From Hymenobacter sp. YIM 151858-1 (lineage in GTDB: Bacteria > Bacteroidota > Bacteroidia > Cytophagales > Hymenobacteraceae): a DNA stretch of 64,000 nucleotides. The notes under the pieces are model-generated. The model worked only from the letters and a program-made list of their open reading frames with translations. It searched no databases and was not told the origin of the DNA. Position numbers and translations under genes: made by a program. Of the stretch, positions 8,830-16,965 are shown one piece after another (the first letter of the stretch is position 1; every line of letters begins with the position of its first letter). The DNA is taken from the NCBI RefSeq assembly GCF_025979705.1, contig NZ_CP110136.1, forward strand, positions 682,001-746,000, given 5' to 3'.

Positions 8830-9360
8830 TCACAGCACCTTTTTCTCCTCGGCCGCCCGGGTGGGTTTTTCGTCTTCGCAAATGATGCTGATGCGGCCCG
8901 ATGGCTCCATGTAGGCTTCGCGGATGCGGCTCAGATCGGCAATGCCGTTGGCGCGAACTTCGCTCATCAGCTCGCTGTGCGTGATGAGCTCCTTGCGCAT
9001 GTTTTCGCGCAGCATCACGCCGTTTTTCACCAGCAGCAGCTTGCCGGGTTTCAGCAGCCGCTGAAACATAGGAAAGTGGAAGCCCAGCCAGTTGAGCACG
9101 TAGCTCCACACGATGATGGTAACCACCAGAATCAGCCCTTCCGTGACGGAGGTGTAATCGGCCGTCATGCCGCTTTGCGAGGCGTCGGCAATGAGCACCA
9201 CCAGCAGCATGTCGCTGATGCCTAGCGTACCCGATTCGCGCTTCAGGATAACGCGCATCAGCAAAAACAGGCCGAGGTAAATGAGAGTACCCCGGATGAC
9301 GATTTCCAGGATGGGTATTTTCGGCACGAACATGCCGTGCCAATCTACCGGCTCAAACAT
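8830..9360 (-). CDS. DUF421 (YetF/YcaP family) membrane protein
   Basis: The 176-residue protein has two to three N-terminal hydrophobic helices (about residues 18-40 and 60-95), followed by a soluble YetF-type domain. GTLGISDMLLVVLIADASQ and LLKPGKLLLVKNGVMLREN are typical of DUF421, as is the ELMSEVRANGI motif in the soluble part. The function of the family is unclear; in Bacillus, relatives affect spore and envelope properties. The start at 9360 is preferred because the longer upstream frame has no protein-like composition. Confidence 0.85.
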   Translation of the reverse strand: MFEPVDWHGMFVPKIPILEIVIRGTLIYLGLFLLMRVILKRESGTLGISDMLLVVLIADASQSGMTADYTSVTEGLILVVTIIVWSYVLNWLGFHFPMFQRLLKPGKLLLVKNGVMLRENMRKELITHSELMSEVRANGIADLSRIREAYMEPSGRISIICEDEKPTRAAEEKKVL

Positions 9361-9472
9361 GGTACAGCGGTTGGGTGGGTGTTGCGGGCGGCCGCGGCGC
9401 CGGCCGGGCCGGGCGGGCCTCGCCTGTGTACGCAACTCGCCGCGCAGCCAGCCAACCCCGGCCCCACAAACA

Positions 9473-9499
9473 GGCCCGGCCGATAGCATCGGCCGGGCC
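9473..9499 (-). terminator. Perfect 12-bp hairpin downstream of the STAS gene
   Basis: GGCCCGGCCGAT, loop AGC, ATCGGCCGGGCC. It is followed on the minus strand by a short T-rich run (CTGTTTGTGG). It is placed to end the STAS transcript. Confidence 0.6.
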
Positions 9500-9541
9500 C
9501 TAGGTGTTTGGGTGTGGAGGTGCGGCGTGGCCGCTTGCCGG

Positions 9542-9880
9542 TTAGGTAGTGGCCGGGGTTTCGAGCTCGGAGTGCAGGTGAAAAACGGCATCGAGCTTCA
9601 GCAGCCGCAGGCAGCGGCTGAGGGCGGGGCTGGCGTTGCGCACCCACACATCGGCGCCGGCTTTGCGCAGCACCAGCAGCTCCGTAATTACGTGGCTCAC
9701 GCCCAGGTGCCGCAGGCACTTCAGGTTGGCCACATCAACGAGCAGCAGGGGGCGGGGCTGTTGCGGGCAGCGGGCCAGCGCGCGTACCACCTGCTCGGCG
9801 GTTACCGCGTCCAAATCAACCGACGCGATGTTGGAAGCACTCTGCCGGTTGGGCAGAAACTTCTGTTGGGTGACTCTCAT
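9542..9880 (-). CDS. STAS-domain protein (anti-sigma-factor-antagonist-like)
   Basis: The 112-residue protein has the compact STAS layout: a strand ending LLLVDVANLKCLRHLGV, helix ITELLVLRKAGADVWV, and RLLKLDAVFHLHSELET at the end. In RsbV/SpoIIAA proteins a Ser/Thr at the start of the second helix is phosphorylated by a switch kinase. Here the corresponding segment is NLKCLRHLG, with no obvious Ser, so phospho-control is doubtful. It is divergent from the rsbQ-kinase pair, 377 bp away, which suggests a shared stress-signalling role (inference). Confidence 0.65.
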   Translation of the reverse strand: MRVTQQKFLPNRQSASNIASVDLDAVTAEQVVRALARCPQQPRPLLLVDVANLKCLRHLGVSHVITELLVLRKAGADVWVRNASPALSRCLRLLKLDAVFHLHSELETPATT

Positions 9881-10257
9881 GGCCGGGAAGGGTTTTGGTA
9901 GTAGGCAACAAACGGGGCCGGCTCGGCCGGGGGGCAGCGTGCTTGTTTGGCCACTGCTCCTGATTGCTAAGTTACCCGATATAATGGTAGAATGTAAGGG
10001 TTAAAATGCTGAAAATCAAGCTGCGTGTTTGTTCCGGGCGGGGTGAGTACTTATGGCGCAGCTACAAGTCAGGCGTGCGGGTTGCGGCCGCGCGGCCCCG
10101 GCTTGTGGCGGGCGGTACACGTAGTTGCCGAGGCGAGGGGGGCGGGGGCAGTTGCTGCCGGCTAACTGTTACATTAGGAGGCCCATTGGCTGGCAGGCTG
10201 CCGCAGAAAGCCGGCGCGTGGCTGCTTATGGGGGTTATAAGCCAGGGTTACAGGTAT
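9881..10257. other. Divergent promoter region, STAS gene / rsbQ
   Basis: This 377-bp gene-free stretch separates the divergent STAS and rsbQ genes. It has an AT-rich segment at 9967-10015 that could hold promoters, but I find no clean TAnnTTTG box. The long frame running through it from 10006 is compositionally unlike protein. Confidence 0.4.
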
Positions 10258-11073
10258 ATGCAAGTATTAAAGCGCAACAACGTTACCGTATCGGGGGCGG
10301 CCGATAAGCAACCAATAGTATTCGTGCACGGCTTCGGGTGCGACCAGCGCATGTGGCGGCTGGTGGCGCCGGCTTTCGAGGCCGATTACCGCGTGGTGCT
10401 GCTCGATTTGATTGGAGCCGGCCAATCCGACCTAGGCGCCTACGACCCCGCGCGCTACCAAACCCTGCACGCGCACGCCCACGATGTGCTGGAGGTGCTG
10501 GAGGCACTCGGCCTGCGCGAGGTGGTGCTGGTGGGCCACTCGGTAAGCGCCATGATTGGGGTGCTGGCCGCCAACCAGCAGCCCGGGCGCTTTGCCCGGT
10601 TGGTGCTGGTGGGGCCCTCGCCGCGCTACATCAACGACCACGGCTACCACGGCGGCTTCGAGCGGGCCGATATCGAGGAGCTGCTCGAGGCCATGGACAG
10701 CAACTACCTGGGCTGGTCGGCGGCCATCACGCCGGTTATCATGGGCCACCCCGATCGGCCGGAGCTGGCCGAGGAGCTGAACCAAAGCTTCTGCAGCACC
10801 GACCCCGTAATTGCCCGCCACTTCGCCCGCGTTACGTTCCTGTCGGATAACCGCGCCGATTTACCCAGGGTGCAGGTGCCCACGCTCATTTTGCAGTGCG
10901 CCCACGATGCCATTGCCCCGCGCTCGGTAGGCAGCTACATGCAGCAGCGCATACCCGGTAGCCAATTGGTGCTGCTCGAAACCTCGGGCCACTGCCCGCA
11001 CCTAAGCGCGCCCGAGGCTACCATTGCCGCCATCGAAAATTATTTGGCTGCCGAGCGTATGCAACTGGTATGA
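10258..11073 (+). CDS. rsbQ: RsbQ-type alpha/beta hydrolase, stress-sensor partner
   Basis: The 271-residue protein resembles Bacillus RsbQ throughout: VHGFGCDQRMW, VAPAFEADYRVVLLD, AYDPARYQTL, VGPSPRYIND, FCSTDPVIARHFA and a GHCPHLS C-terminus. The catalytic triad is Ser95 (GHSVS), Asp in AHDAIAP and His in SGHCPH. RsbQ supplies or processes a small hydrophobic molecule sensed by the PAS domain of its partner RsbP. The start ATG 10258 matches the RsbQ N-terminus. Its stop overlaps the next start (ATGA at 11070), so the two proteins are translationally coupled and probably act together. This closely matches the plant KAI2/D14 fold family. Confidence 0.9.
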   Translation: MQVLKRNNVTVSGAADKQPIVFVHGFGCDQRMWRLVAPAFEADYRVVLLDLIGAGQSDLGAYDPARYQTLHAHAHDVLEVLEALGLREVVLVGHSVSAMIGVLAANQQPGRFARLVLVGPSPRYINDHGYHGGFERADIEELLEAMDSNYLGWSAAITPVIMGHPDRPELAEELNQSFCSTDPVIARHFARVTFLSDNRADLPRVQVPTLILQCAHDAIAPRSVGSYMQQRIPGSQLVLLETSGHCPHLSAPEATIAAIENYLAAERMQLV

Positions 11074-12257
11074 GCCTACCCGACGACGAGCTGCCCGCGC
11101 TGGACTTGCGCCTGACAGAGGAAAATCTCGACGACCTGTACGAGAATGCCCCCTGTGGCTACTGCTCGTGCCTGCCCGATGGCACGCTCGTGAAGCTCAA
11201 CCAAACCTTGCTGCGCTGGCTTGGCTACACGCGGCCGGAGCTGGTGGCCCGGCAGGGCGTGCAGCAACTGCTCACCGTGGGCAGCCGCCTGCACTACGAA
11301 ACCCACTGCGCGCCCATGTTGCTGCTGCTCGACGGGGTACGCGAAATCAGCTACACGCTGCGGAGCAAAAGCGGCGCCACCCTGCCCGTACTCATGAGCG
11401 CCGAGCTGCGCCGCGACTCCGACGGCCAGCCCCTGCTGCTGCGCTTTACCTTTTTCGACATTACGGAGCGGCGCAAGTACGAGCAGGAGCTGCTGCGCGC
11501 CAAAGCGCAGGCCGAGGAGCAGCGCGAGCAGCTGGCCCGCGCCAACGAGCTGCTCACCACCAAAAACGAACAGCTCACGCGCATCAACGCCGACCTCGAC
11601 AGCTTTGTGTACACCGCCTCGCACGACCTCAAGCAGCCCATCAACAACATGGCGGGTTTGTTTGGCGAGCTGAAGCGGGTGGCCTCCTTCAACGACCCCG
11701 AGGCCGAGCCCATGATGCAAATGTTTGAGGATGCGCTGCAGCAAATTCTGACTACCATTGGCGGCCTTACCGAGGTAGTGCAGCTCCAACGCCAGCTGGA
11801 GCGCGTACCCGCCGAAGAAATCTTGCTGCAGCCCGTGTGCGAGGAAATTATCCGCAGCCTGCAGCGCCCCGACGAAGTACCCGCCCACTTCAGCCTCGAC
11901 TTTGCCGCCGCGCCCACCCTCCGCATGGCCCGCCCCGGGCTGCACAGCATGCTCTACAACCTGCTGAGCAACGCCATCAAGTACGCCTCGCCCGAGCGCC
12001 CGCCCCACGTGCACCTCAGCACCCAACCCGACGGCGACCAGGTAGTGCTGCGCGTGCAGGATAACGGTCGCGGCATCAACCTGCAGCGCCACGGCCACGA
12101 GCTGTTCCAGCTCTTCCGCCGCTTCCACCCCGAGGTAGTAGGCTCGGGCATGGGCCTGTACCTGGTAAACCGCCTGGTGCACCAGGCCGGCGGCCACGTC
12201 GAAGTCGACAGCACAGTAGGCGAGGGCACCACCTTCCGCATCTATCTCCCTAGTTAA
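11070..12257 (+). CDS. RsbP-like PAS domain fused to a histidine kinase
   Basis: 395 residues. Residues about 15-135 form a PAS domain close to that of RsbP (ENAPCGYCSCLPDG, LLRWLGYTRPEL, LPVLMSAELRRD). A coiled coil follows (about 140-180), then HisKA with SASHDLKQPINN-type H-box (SHDLKQPI), and a HATPase domain with N-box LLSNAIKYAS, G1 VQDNGRGI and G2 GSGMGLYLV. In Bacillus the same PAS is joined to a PP2C phosphatase. Here the output is a histidine kinase, but no response regulator is adjacent. It overlaps rsbQ by 4 bp. Membrane spans are absent, so it is a cytoplasmic sensor. Confidence 0.92.
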   Translation: MSLPDDELPALDLRLTEENLDDLYENAPCGYCSCLPDGTLVKLNQTLLRWLGYTRPELVARQGVQQLLTVGSRLHYETHCAPMLLLLDGVREISYTLRSKSGATLPVLMSAELRRDSDGQPLLLRFTFFDITERRKYEQELLRAKAQAEEQREQLARANELLTTKNEQLTRINADLDSFVYTASHDLKQPINNMAGLFGELKRVASFNDPEAEPMMQMFEDALQQILTTIGGLTEVVQLQRQLERVPAEEILLQPVCEEIIRSLQRPDEVPAHFSLDFAAAPTLRMARPGLHSMLYNLLSNAIKYASPERPPHVHLSTQPDGDQVVLRVQDNGRGINLQRHGHELFQLFRRFHPEVVGSGMGLYLVNRLVHQAGGHVEVDSTVGEGTTFRIYLPS

Positions 12258-12303
12258 AGCTGGAAGCTTTAACCACTAAAAACTAAGCGAGGGCTAGATA
12301 CTA

Positions 12304-12343
12304 GTTCCCCTCCTCAGATGAGGAGGGGCTAGGGGTGGTTGAA
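12304..12343. repeat. Palindromic repeat, family B (CCCCTCCTCnnnTGAGGAGGGG)
   Basis: The perfect palindrome CCCCTCCTC-AGAT-GAGGAGGGG is followed by the fixed tail CTAGGGGTGGTTGA. Other copies lie at 15368-15405, 15451-15492, 15927-15968, 35177-35232 and 35458-35504, with a decayed one at 31778-31812. Confidence 0.85.
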
Positions 12344-12383
12344 AGGCTAGAGCTACAACTACCTAGGACTACTTCCCGCGTCT

Positions 12384-12580
12384 GTCATGCTGAGCTTGCC
12401 GAACCGAAGGAAGGCGCAGCCAAGCATCTCTACCGCTTCGCCAGGTACATTTCTCAATTAGCGGCGTCTATTGAGTATGCTATCTGCGGACGCGGACTAC
12501 AACCGAAGGTCGGCGTAGCCAAAGTCCGCGCTACACCCAGGCGAAGCGGTAGAGATGCTTCGACTGCGCTCAGCATGACG
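12384..12580. repeat. Composite inverted repeat, family A, with a nested GCGGAC repeat
   Basis: It begins GTCATGCTGAGCTTGCCGAA and ends with the complementary TTCGACTGCGCTCAGCATGAC. Inside lies a second unit, TCTGCGGACGCGGACTAC...GTCCGCGCTACA, which also appears at 31819-31996. With the family B copy it fills the gene-free stretch 12258-12677. Confidence 0.75.
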
Positions 12581-12677
12581 CGCAGATACGTTCATCAACC
12601 ACAAAACCAAAACAGCCCCAGCTGCCAGTAGCAACCAGGGCTGTTCACGCAAAATAAACCTAGGGCAAAGCGCCGCG

Positions 12678-15224
12678 CTAGTGCACCACCACCAAGCGCT
12701 GCACCGAAACCTTCGGGCCCGATTGCACGCGCAGCAGATAAGTGCCGTTGGCCCAGGCCTGGGTATCAACCTGATAATTGCTGCCGCTAAACGACACGGT
12801 TTGCACCACACGGCCCTGCAGATCGTACACGCGCAGCTGCGTTTCGCCGGTAGGTTTGCCAGGCAGCTCCAGGCGCACTACATGGCTAGCCGGGTTGGGG
12901 TACAGCCTAGGGCTGAAATCAGCTTTGCCAGCCCTAACCGGCGTAGGCTGAGCCGGAGTAAGGCGCAGCACCCACGTTTGGTTAGCGGCCAACGCCGGCA
13001 GCCCCACACGCCAGTTGCTAAAACCACCCTGCGCATCGAGCGTAACCACGCCGGCCGCCTGCCCCGAAAGCAAATCGGTAACCTGGTACTGGCCCGCGGC
13101 CAGCGTAGAAAGCTGCACCGAAAGCGCCGTGTTGCTGGCCGCCGCGCTGCCCAGGTTGGCCACCGTGACGACGGCCTCCTGGTTGTACACGCGGGCGTAG
13201 CCCAGCACCGAGCTGGCTGAGGCCGTAACGGGCAGCAGGTAGCCCTTGCGCAGCGCCTCGTGGGTGTTGCGCAGCCTGATGAGCTGCTTGTAGTGGTTAA
13301 GCAGCGAACCAGCATCGGCTTGCTGCGTGGCTACGTTGTACTGCGCGTAGTTGCCGTTGAGGGCGCGCCAGGGCGAGCCGCTGGTAAAGCCCGCGTTCAA
13401 GCCGGCCGTCCACTGCATGGGCTTGCGCTTGTCTTCGTCGGGGCCGGCGCCGAGCATGCCTACCTCTTCGCCGTAGTACAGGAAGGGCACACCGGGCATG
13501 GTGAGGTACAAGGCAGCTGCCTGCTTCATGCGGGCCATATCGCCACCTAGGGTCCCGAGCACGCGGTTCTGGTCGTGGTTGCTCAGGAAGGTGGCGTACT
13601 GCAGCTTGGGGTACGTGCGGTCGACAACCTCCAGCTGCGTGCGCAGCGCGGCCGGGTTGCCGCTATTCAGGCTGCTGATGATGGCTCCCTGCAGGTCAAA
13701 CTCGAAGCAGGCGTCGAGGCGGTTGTTCACCACGTAGGGCACCACCTGCGGCGTGGCCGACCACGCTTCGCCCACGGTAAACGCGGCGGGGTTCACGGCC
13801 CGAACCGAGTCGTGAAATTCCTCCAGCACCCCGTAGGTTTCGGGCGTGTTCTCGATGGTGCTGCCGTTTTCCACCAGGTACTTCACGGCATCGAGGCGGT
13901 AGCCATCCACGCCCTTTTTCAGCCAGAAACGCGAAGCATCCCACATGGCCGCGCGCATTTGGGCGTTGCGCCAGTTCAGGTCGGGCATGCCGCTCCAGAA
14001 GTAGGCGTAGTAGTAGCTGCCGTTTTGCTGATGCCAGCCCAGGCCCGGGTTGGTGTTCTGCCACCGGTACCAGTCGCGGTAGGGGCTGCCCACGCTGCTG
14101 GCCGCCAGCCGAAACCACGGGTGCTCGTTGGAGGAGTGATTCAGCACCAGGTCGATAATCACCTTGATGCCGCGGGCGTGGGCCGCGGCCAGAAACGCCT
14201 CGAACTCGGCCATGGTACCGTAGTCGGGCTCGGTGGCTTTGTAGTTGGTTACGTCGTAGCCGTGGTAGCTCGGCGACTCCATCATGGGCATCAGCCAAAT
14301 GCCCGTAATGCCCAGGTCGGAGGTGGTGTTGGGGTTGCCGTCGTTCAGGTAATCGAGCTTCTGCGTGAGGCCGGCAAAGTCGCCCTTGCCATCGGCGTTC
14401 GAGTCGTAGAAGCTGCGCACGAAGATTTCGTAGAACACGGCGTCGTTCCACCAATGCGTGGCGTAGCCGGTGGGAGTGGGGCCGCAGTCCTGGCAAGTGC
14501 CAAAGCAGGCGGGGGGTACGGTGTTGGTGGCGGCCGTAGCCTCGAACACGCGGGCCAAAGTGCCGGTGCCATCATCGGTGCCGCAGGCGGCGGGTACCTG
14601 CTCGGCGCCGGCCAGCGTAGCGCCGTTCACGAAGCGGTACTGAAAACGCATGGGCGCCGGCAGCGCTACCTGCGCCTCGTAAATGCCGTCGCCGTTGTTA
14701 TCGGTTAGCGGTATGCTGGTAGGGTCCCAGTTGGCGCTGTAGCCGGCCAGTGTCTGAAAGTTGCCTACCACGTGCACGCCGGCTCGGGTTACGGTTTGGC
14801 CGCGCATGTTCACCTGAAATTGCACCAGCGTAGCACACCCGCCGAACGGCACCGCCGGCACCCGGTAGGCCGTGCCACCTAGGGAAACCTGGCGGTTTAC
14901 GTTGCCCGCGCCATCGGGTACGCCACAGGCCGCGCCGGGCTGCTCGGCCCCGCTCCAGCTGTTGCCATTCACAAACTTGTAGAGGTACTGGCCCGCGGGC
15001 ACATCCACGGTAACCTCGTAAATCTGGTCGTTGTCGGCGTCGGTGAGTAGGGTAGTGGCGGGGTTCCAGTCGGAGCCAAAGCCAGCCGCCGCCTGAAAGT
15101 TGCCGGCCACGTGCACACCGCTCGCGGCCACGGTTTGCCCGCGCATATTCACGCGGAAAGTAAGCTGCACCGCCTGCGCCCAAAGGCCCTGCAGGAGCAG
15201 CAGAAAGAGTATCGGGTATTTCAT
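12678..15224 (-). CDS. Secreted GH13 alpha-amylase with two N-terminal modules and a T9SS sorting domain
   Basis: 848 residues. A signal peptide (residues 1-18) precedes two similar modules of about 100 residues (each starts FRVNMRGQTV/FQVNMRGQTV and continues GVHVxGNFQ), probably starch-binding beta-sandwiches. The GH13 barrel (about 250-640) has YEIFVRSFYDSNADGKGDF, DLVLNHSS, nucleophile Asp in GYRLDAVKYL, acid Glu in VGEAWS and FLSNHDQNRV. A C-terminal beta domain ends in a type A T9SS signal (LYPNPAS...GRVVQ...GTYLLRVQSG). It is therefore exported across the outer membrane and attached or released to degrade starch or maltodextrins. Confidence 0.95.
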   Translation of the reverse strand: MKYPILFLLLLQGLWAQAVQLTFRVNMRGQTVAASGVHVAGNFQAAAGFGSDWNPATTLLTDADNDQIYEVTVDVPAGQYLYKFVNGNSWSGAEQPGAACGVPDGAGNVNRQVSLGGTAYRVPAVPFGGCATLVQFQVNMRGQTVTRAGVHVVGNFQTLAGYSANWDPTSIPLTDNNGDGIYEAQVALPAPMRFQYRFVNGATLAGAEQVPAACGTDDGTGTLARVFEATAATNTVPPACFGTCQDCGPTPTGYATHWWNDAVFYEIFVRSFYDSNADGKGDFAGLTQKLDYLNDGNPNTTSDLGITGIWLMPMMESPSYHGYDVTNYKATEPDYGTMAEFEAFLAAAHARGIKVIIDLVLNHSSNEHPWFRLAASSVGSPYRDWYRWQNTNPGLGWHQQNGSYYYAYFWSGMPDLNWRNAQMRAAMWDASRFWLKKGVDGYRLDAVKYLVENGSTIENTPETYGVLEEFHDSVRAVNPAAFTVGEAWSATPQVVPYVVNNRLDACFEFDLQGAIISSLNSGNPAALRTQLEVVDRTYPKLQYATFLSNHDQNRVLGTLGGDMARMKQAAALYLTMPGVPFLYYGEEVGMLGAGPDEDKRKPMQWTAGLNAGFTSGSPWRALNGNYAQYNVATQQADAGSLLNHYKQLIRLRNTHEALRKGYLLPVTASASSVLGYARVYNQEAVVTVANLGSAAASNTALSVQLSTLAAGQYQVTDLLSGQAAGVVTLDAQGGFSNWRVGLPALAANQTWVLRLTPAQPTPVRAGKADFSPRLYPNPASHVVRLELPGKPTGETQLRVYDLQGRVVQTVSFSGSNYQVDTQAWANGTYLLRVQSGPKVSVQRLVVVH

Positions 15225-15367
15225 TTGTGGCCTAGGTGAAAAGTAGGCCAACAAAGATAGGGCGCTGCTGGGGCTGCCTGCGCTAAAAGGATGCTTGCCG
15301 ACCTAGGGTTAAGGTAAGAATTAAGGCCAGGGCTGAGTGCCAAAGCCAAGGTAAGGAGCTAGAGCTA

Positions 15368-15405
15368 GTTCCCCTCCTTAGATGAGGAGGGGCTAGGGGT
15401 GGTTG
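15368..15405 (+). repeat. Palindromic repeat, family B, forward copy
   Basis: CCCCTCCTTAGATGAGGAGGGG with tail CTAGGGGTGGTTGA. The palindrome is imperfect by one base. It faces the reverse-oriented copy at 15451-15492 across 45 bp. Confidence 0.85.
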
Positions 15406-15450
15406 ACTGGTCGTTGAACTGTTGCTAGCCTACTTTCTAACTTTTGCCTT

Positions 15451-15492
15451 TCAACCACCCCCAACCCCTCCTCATCTGAGGAGGGGAGCTAG
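15451..15492 (-). repeat. Palindromic repeat, family B, reverse copy upstream of DUF559
   Basis: TCAACCACCCCCAACCCC followed by TCCTCATCTGAGGAGGGGA. It has the same orientation as the copy at 15927-15968, so the DUF559 gene sits between direct repeats of about 40 bp. Confidence 0.85.
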
Positions 15493-15536
15493 TTTTGTAG
15501 CCCTTTAGCTGTTTGGCTCTAACTATTAACCAAATT

Positions 15537-15968
15537 ATGGCTACCGAGCATCTGCATAACCTACCCCACCGAAAACAACACCGCCGCGACCTGCGCAACA
15601 ACGCCACGCCTGCCGAAGCTATTCTGTGGCGTTGCCTGCGCAACAGCCAACTGCAAGGGCGCAAATTCCGGCGCCAGCAAAGTATCGGGCCGTACATCGT
15701 CGATTTTTACTGCCCTGCGGAGCAGCTGGTCGTGGAGCTGGACGGGGCCGGCCATTTCAGCGTGAGCGGCGAAGCGCATGATGTGGCCCGTACCGCTTAC
15801 CTGCAGAGCTTGGGGCTGCGCGTGTTGCGTTTTGAGAACGTGTTGGTGCTGCAGCAGGTAGAGAGTGTATTGGCGGCTATTAAGGCGGTGTTTGGGCATA
15901 ACATTGGGGCAACTAACAACGACCGGTCAACCACCCCTAGCCCCTCCTCATCTGAGGAGGGGAACTAG
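15537..15968 (+). CDS. DUF559 family endonuclease-like protein (Vsr/PD-(D/E)XK fold), repeat-associated
   Basis: 143 residues. LRNNATPAEAILWRCLRN, KFRRQQSIGPYIVDFYCP, VVELDGAGH and RTAYLQSLGLRVLRFEN are hallmark DUF559 motifs; VDFYC and VELDG supply the acidic residues of a Vsr/PD-(D/E)XK nuclease core. The function of the family is unproven. The last 13 residues (STTPSPSSSEEGN) and the stop codon are encoded by a copy of the family B palindromic repeat, and another copy lies about 45 bp before the start. The gene and repeats thus look like one unit (see findings). ATG 15537 is chosen over one eight codons upstream because homology begins there. Confidence 0.85.
   Translation: MATEHLHNLPHRKQHRRDLRNNATPAEAILWRCLRNSQLQGRKFRRQQSIGPYIVDFYCPAEQLVVELDGAGHFSVSGEAHDVARTAYLQSLGLRVLRFENVLVLQQVESVLAAIKAVFGHNIGATNNDRSTTPSPSSSEEGN
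15927..15968 (-). repeat. Palindromic repeat, family B, forming the 3' end of the DUF559 gene
   Basis: TCAACCACCCCTAGCCCC followed by TCCTCATCTGAGGAGGGGAAC. It is read as the C-terminal tail of DUF559, and the TAG stop follows the palindrome directly. Confidence 0.85.
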
Positions 15969-16097
15969 CACCTATCTTTAGCTCTAAGCCTAGCTTTTCC
16001 CTAGCTCACCCCACCAACCACCCGCCACACTGAACCCCTAAATTACCTGCCTATCCGTTGCCTAAACCGCGCTACATTTAGGCCCCATCCCACGCTA

Positions 16098-16944
16098 GGC
16101 GGTGTTCTCATTTGAGCCACAGCAAGATGGCTCTGGCGTAGACGAAGGCCAAGTAGCTATCGGCGCATTTGTCGTAGCGCGTGGCGATGCGCCGGTGCTG
16201 CTTGAGGCGGTTCACCAAGCGCTCGGCCTGGTTCCGGTCGCGGTAGGCGGCGCGGTCCAGCGGCGGGGGCTGGCGGCGGTTGGGCTTGGGCGGAATCACG
16301 GCCACGGCGCCCGCCGCGGCAATCTGGCCCCGCAGCGCGTCGGAGTCGTAAGCCGTGTCGGCGATGACCAGCCGCCCGGGTGCTAAATGCGGGGCCAGCA
16401 GGGCGGCGGCTTGCGGCGCGTCGCCAGCCTGCCCGGCGGTCAGCGCAAAACCCAGCGGGTAGCCCGCCGCGTCGCCGGCCAGGTGCAGCTTGGTGGAGAA
16501 GCCGCCGCGGCTACGCCCCAGCGCCTGCGGCCCGTTTTTTTCGCGCCCCGGCCGCGTGCTGGTGCGCCCGCACCGTGGTCGAGTCGAGTTGTACCTGCCG
16601 GCTGCGCGGGCTGCCCACGGCGCGGCCGCGGGCTTGCAGCGCGGCCAGTACGCGCGCCCACACGCCGGCCTGCCGCCAGCGCGCGAAGCGCACGAACACC
16701 CGGTGCCACTGGCCCAGGTGCGGCGGCAAATCGCGCCAGGGCAACCCGGTGCGGCCCACCCAAAGCACGGCCTCCACGAACCGCCGGTTGTCCGCGGCTG
16801 TCACCCCGCGCGTGCCCGCCCGGCCCGGCAGCAACGGGGCCAACACGGCCCAATCGGCATCACTCAACAACGTGCGGTCTGTGTTCATGGCCTCAAATTA
16901 ACCTGCTACGCCGCCCATGCAAACGGGTTATTGAGAACACCGCC
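16098..16944 (-). mobile_element. IS5-family (IS427-like) insertion sequence, 847 bp
   Basis: Perfect 13-bp terminal inverted repeats GGCGGTGTTCTCA (16098-16110) and TGAGAACACCGCC (16932-16944) enclose a two-frame transposase. Both sides are flanked by TA (within CTAG on each side), consistent with the short TA duplication of the IS427 group. The right end lies 21 bp before the start codon of the DUF885 gene, so it probably separates that gene from its native promoter. Confidence 0.92.
16108..16888 (-). pseudogene. IS5-family transposase in two frames (programmed or disabling frameshift)
   Basis: The first frame (16888 down to 16511) starts MNTDRTLLSDADWAVLAPLL, contains the DUF4096-type N-terminus and the first catalytic Asp (VQLDSTTVRAHQ), and ends soon after a run of seven A's (near 16540). 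A second frame, offset by +1 (or -2), continues GPQALGRSRGGFSTK, has the second Asp (VIADTAYDSD) and the Glu in RNQAERLVNRLK, and stops inside the left inverted repeat at 16108. Many IS427-group elements make their transposase by frameshifting at such A-runs, so the element may be active. An alternative is plain decay. Confidence 0.8.
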
Positions 16945-16965
16945 TAGCGCATTTCCACCTACCCC

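Larger units (their letters stand above)
15225..15536. other. Gene-free stretch with two opposed family B repeats
   Basis: This stretch lies between the amylase start (minus strand) and the DUF559 start. Apart from the repeats at 15368-15405 and 15451-15492, I see only short unremarkable sequence that must include the amylase promoter. Confidence 0.4.

Noticed and set aside
15437-15697. Minus-strand gene overlapping DUF559
   Set aside because: It is a shadow frame of DUF559 and its repeat. DUF559 has clear family motifs.
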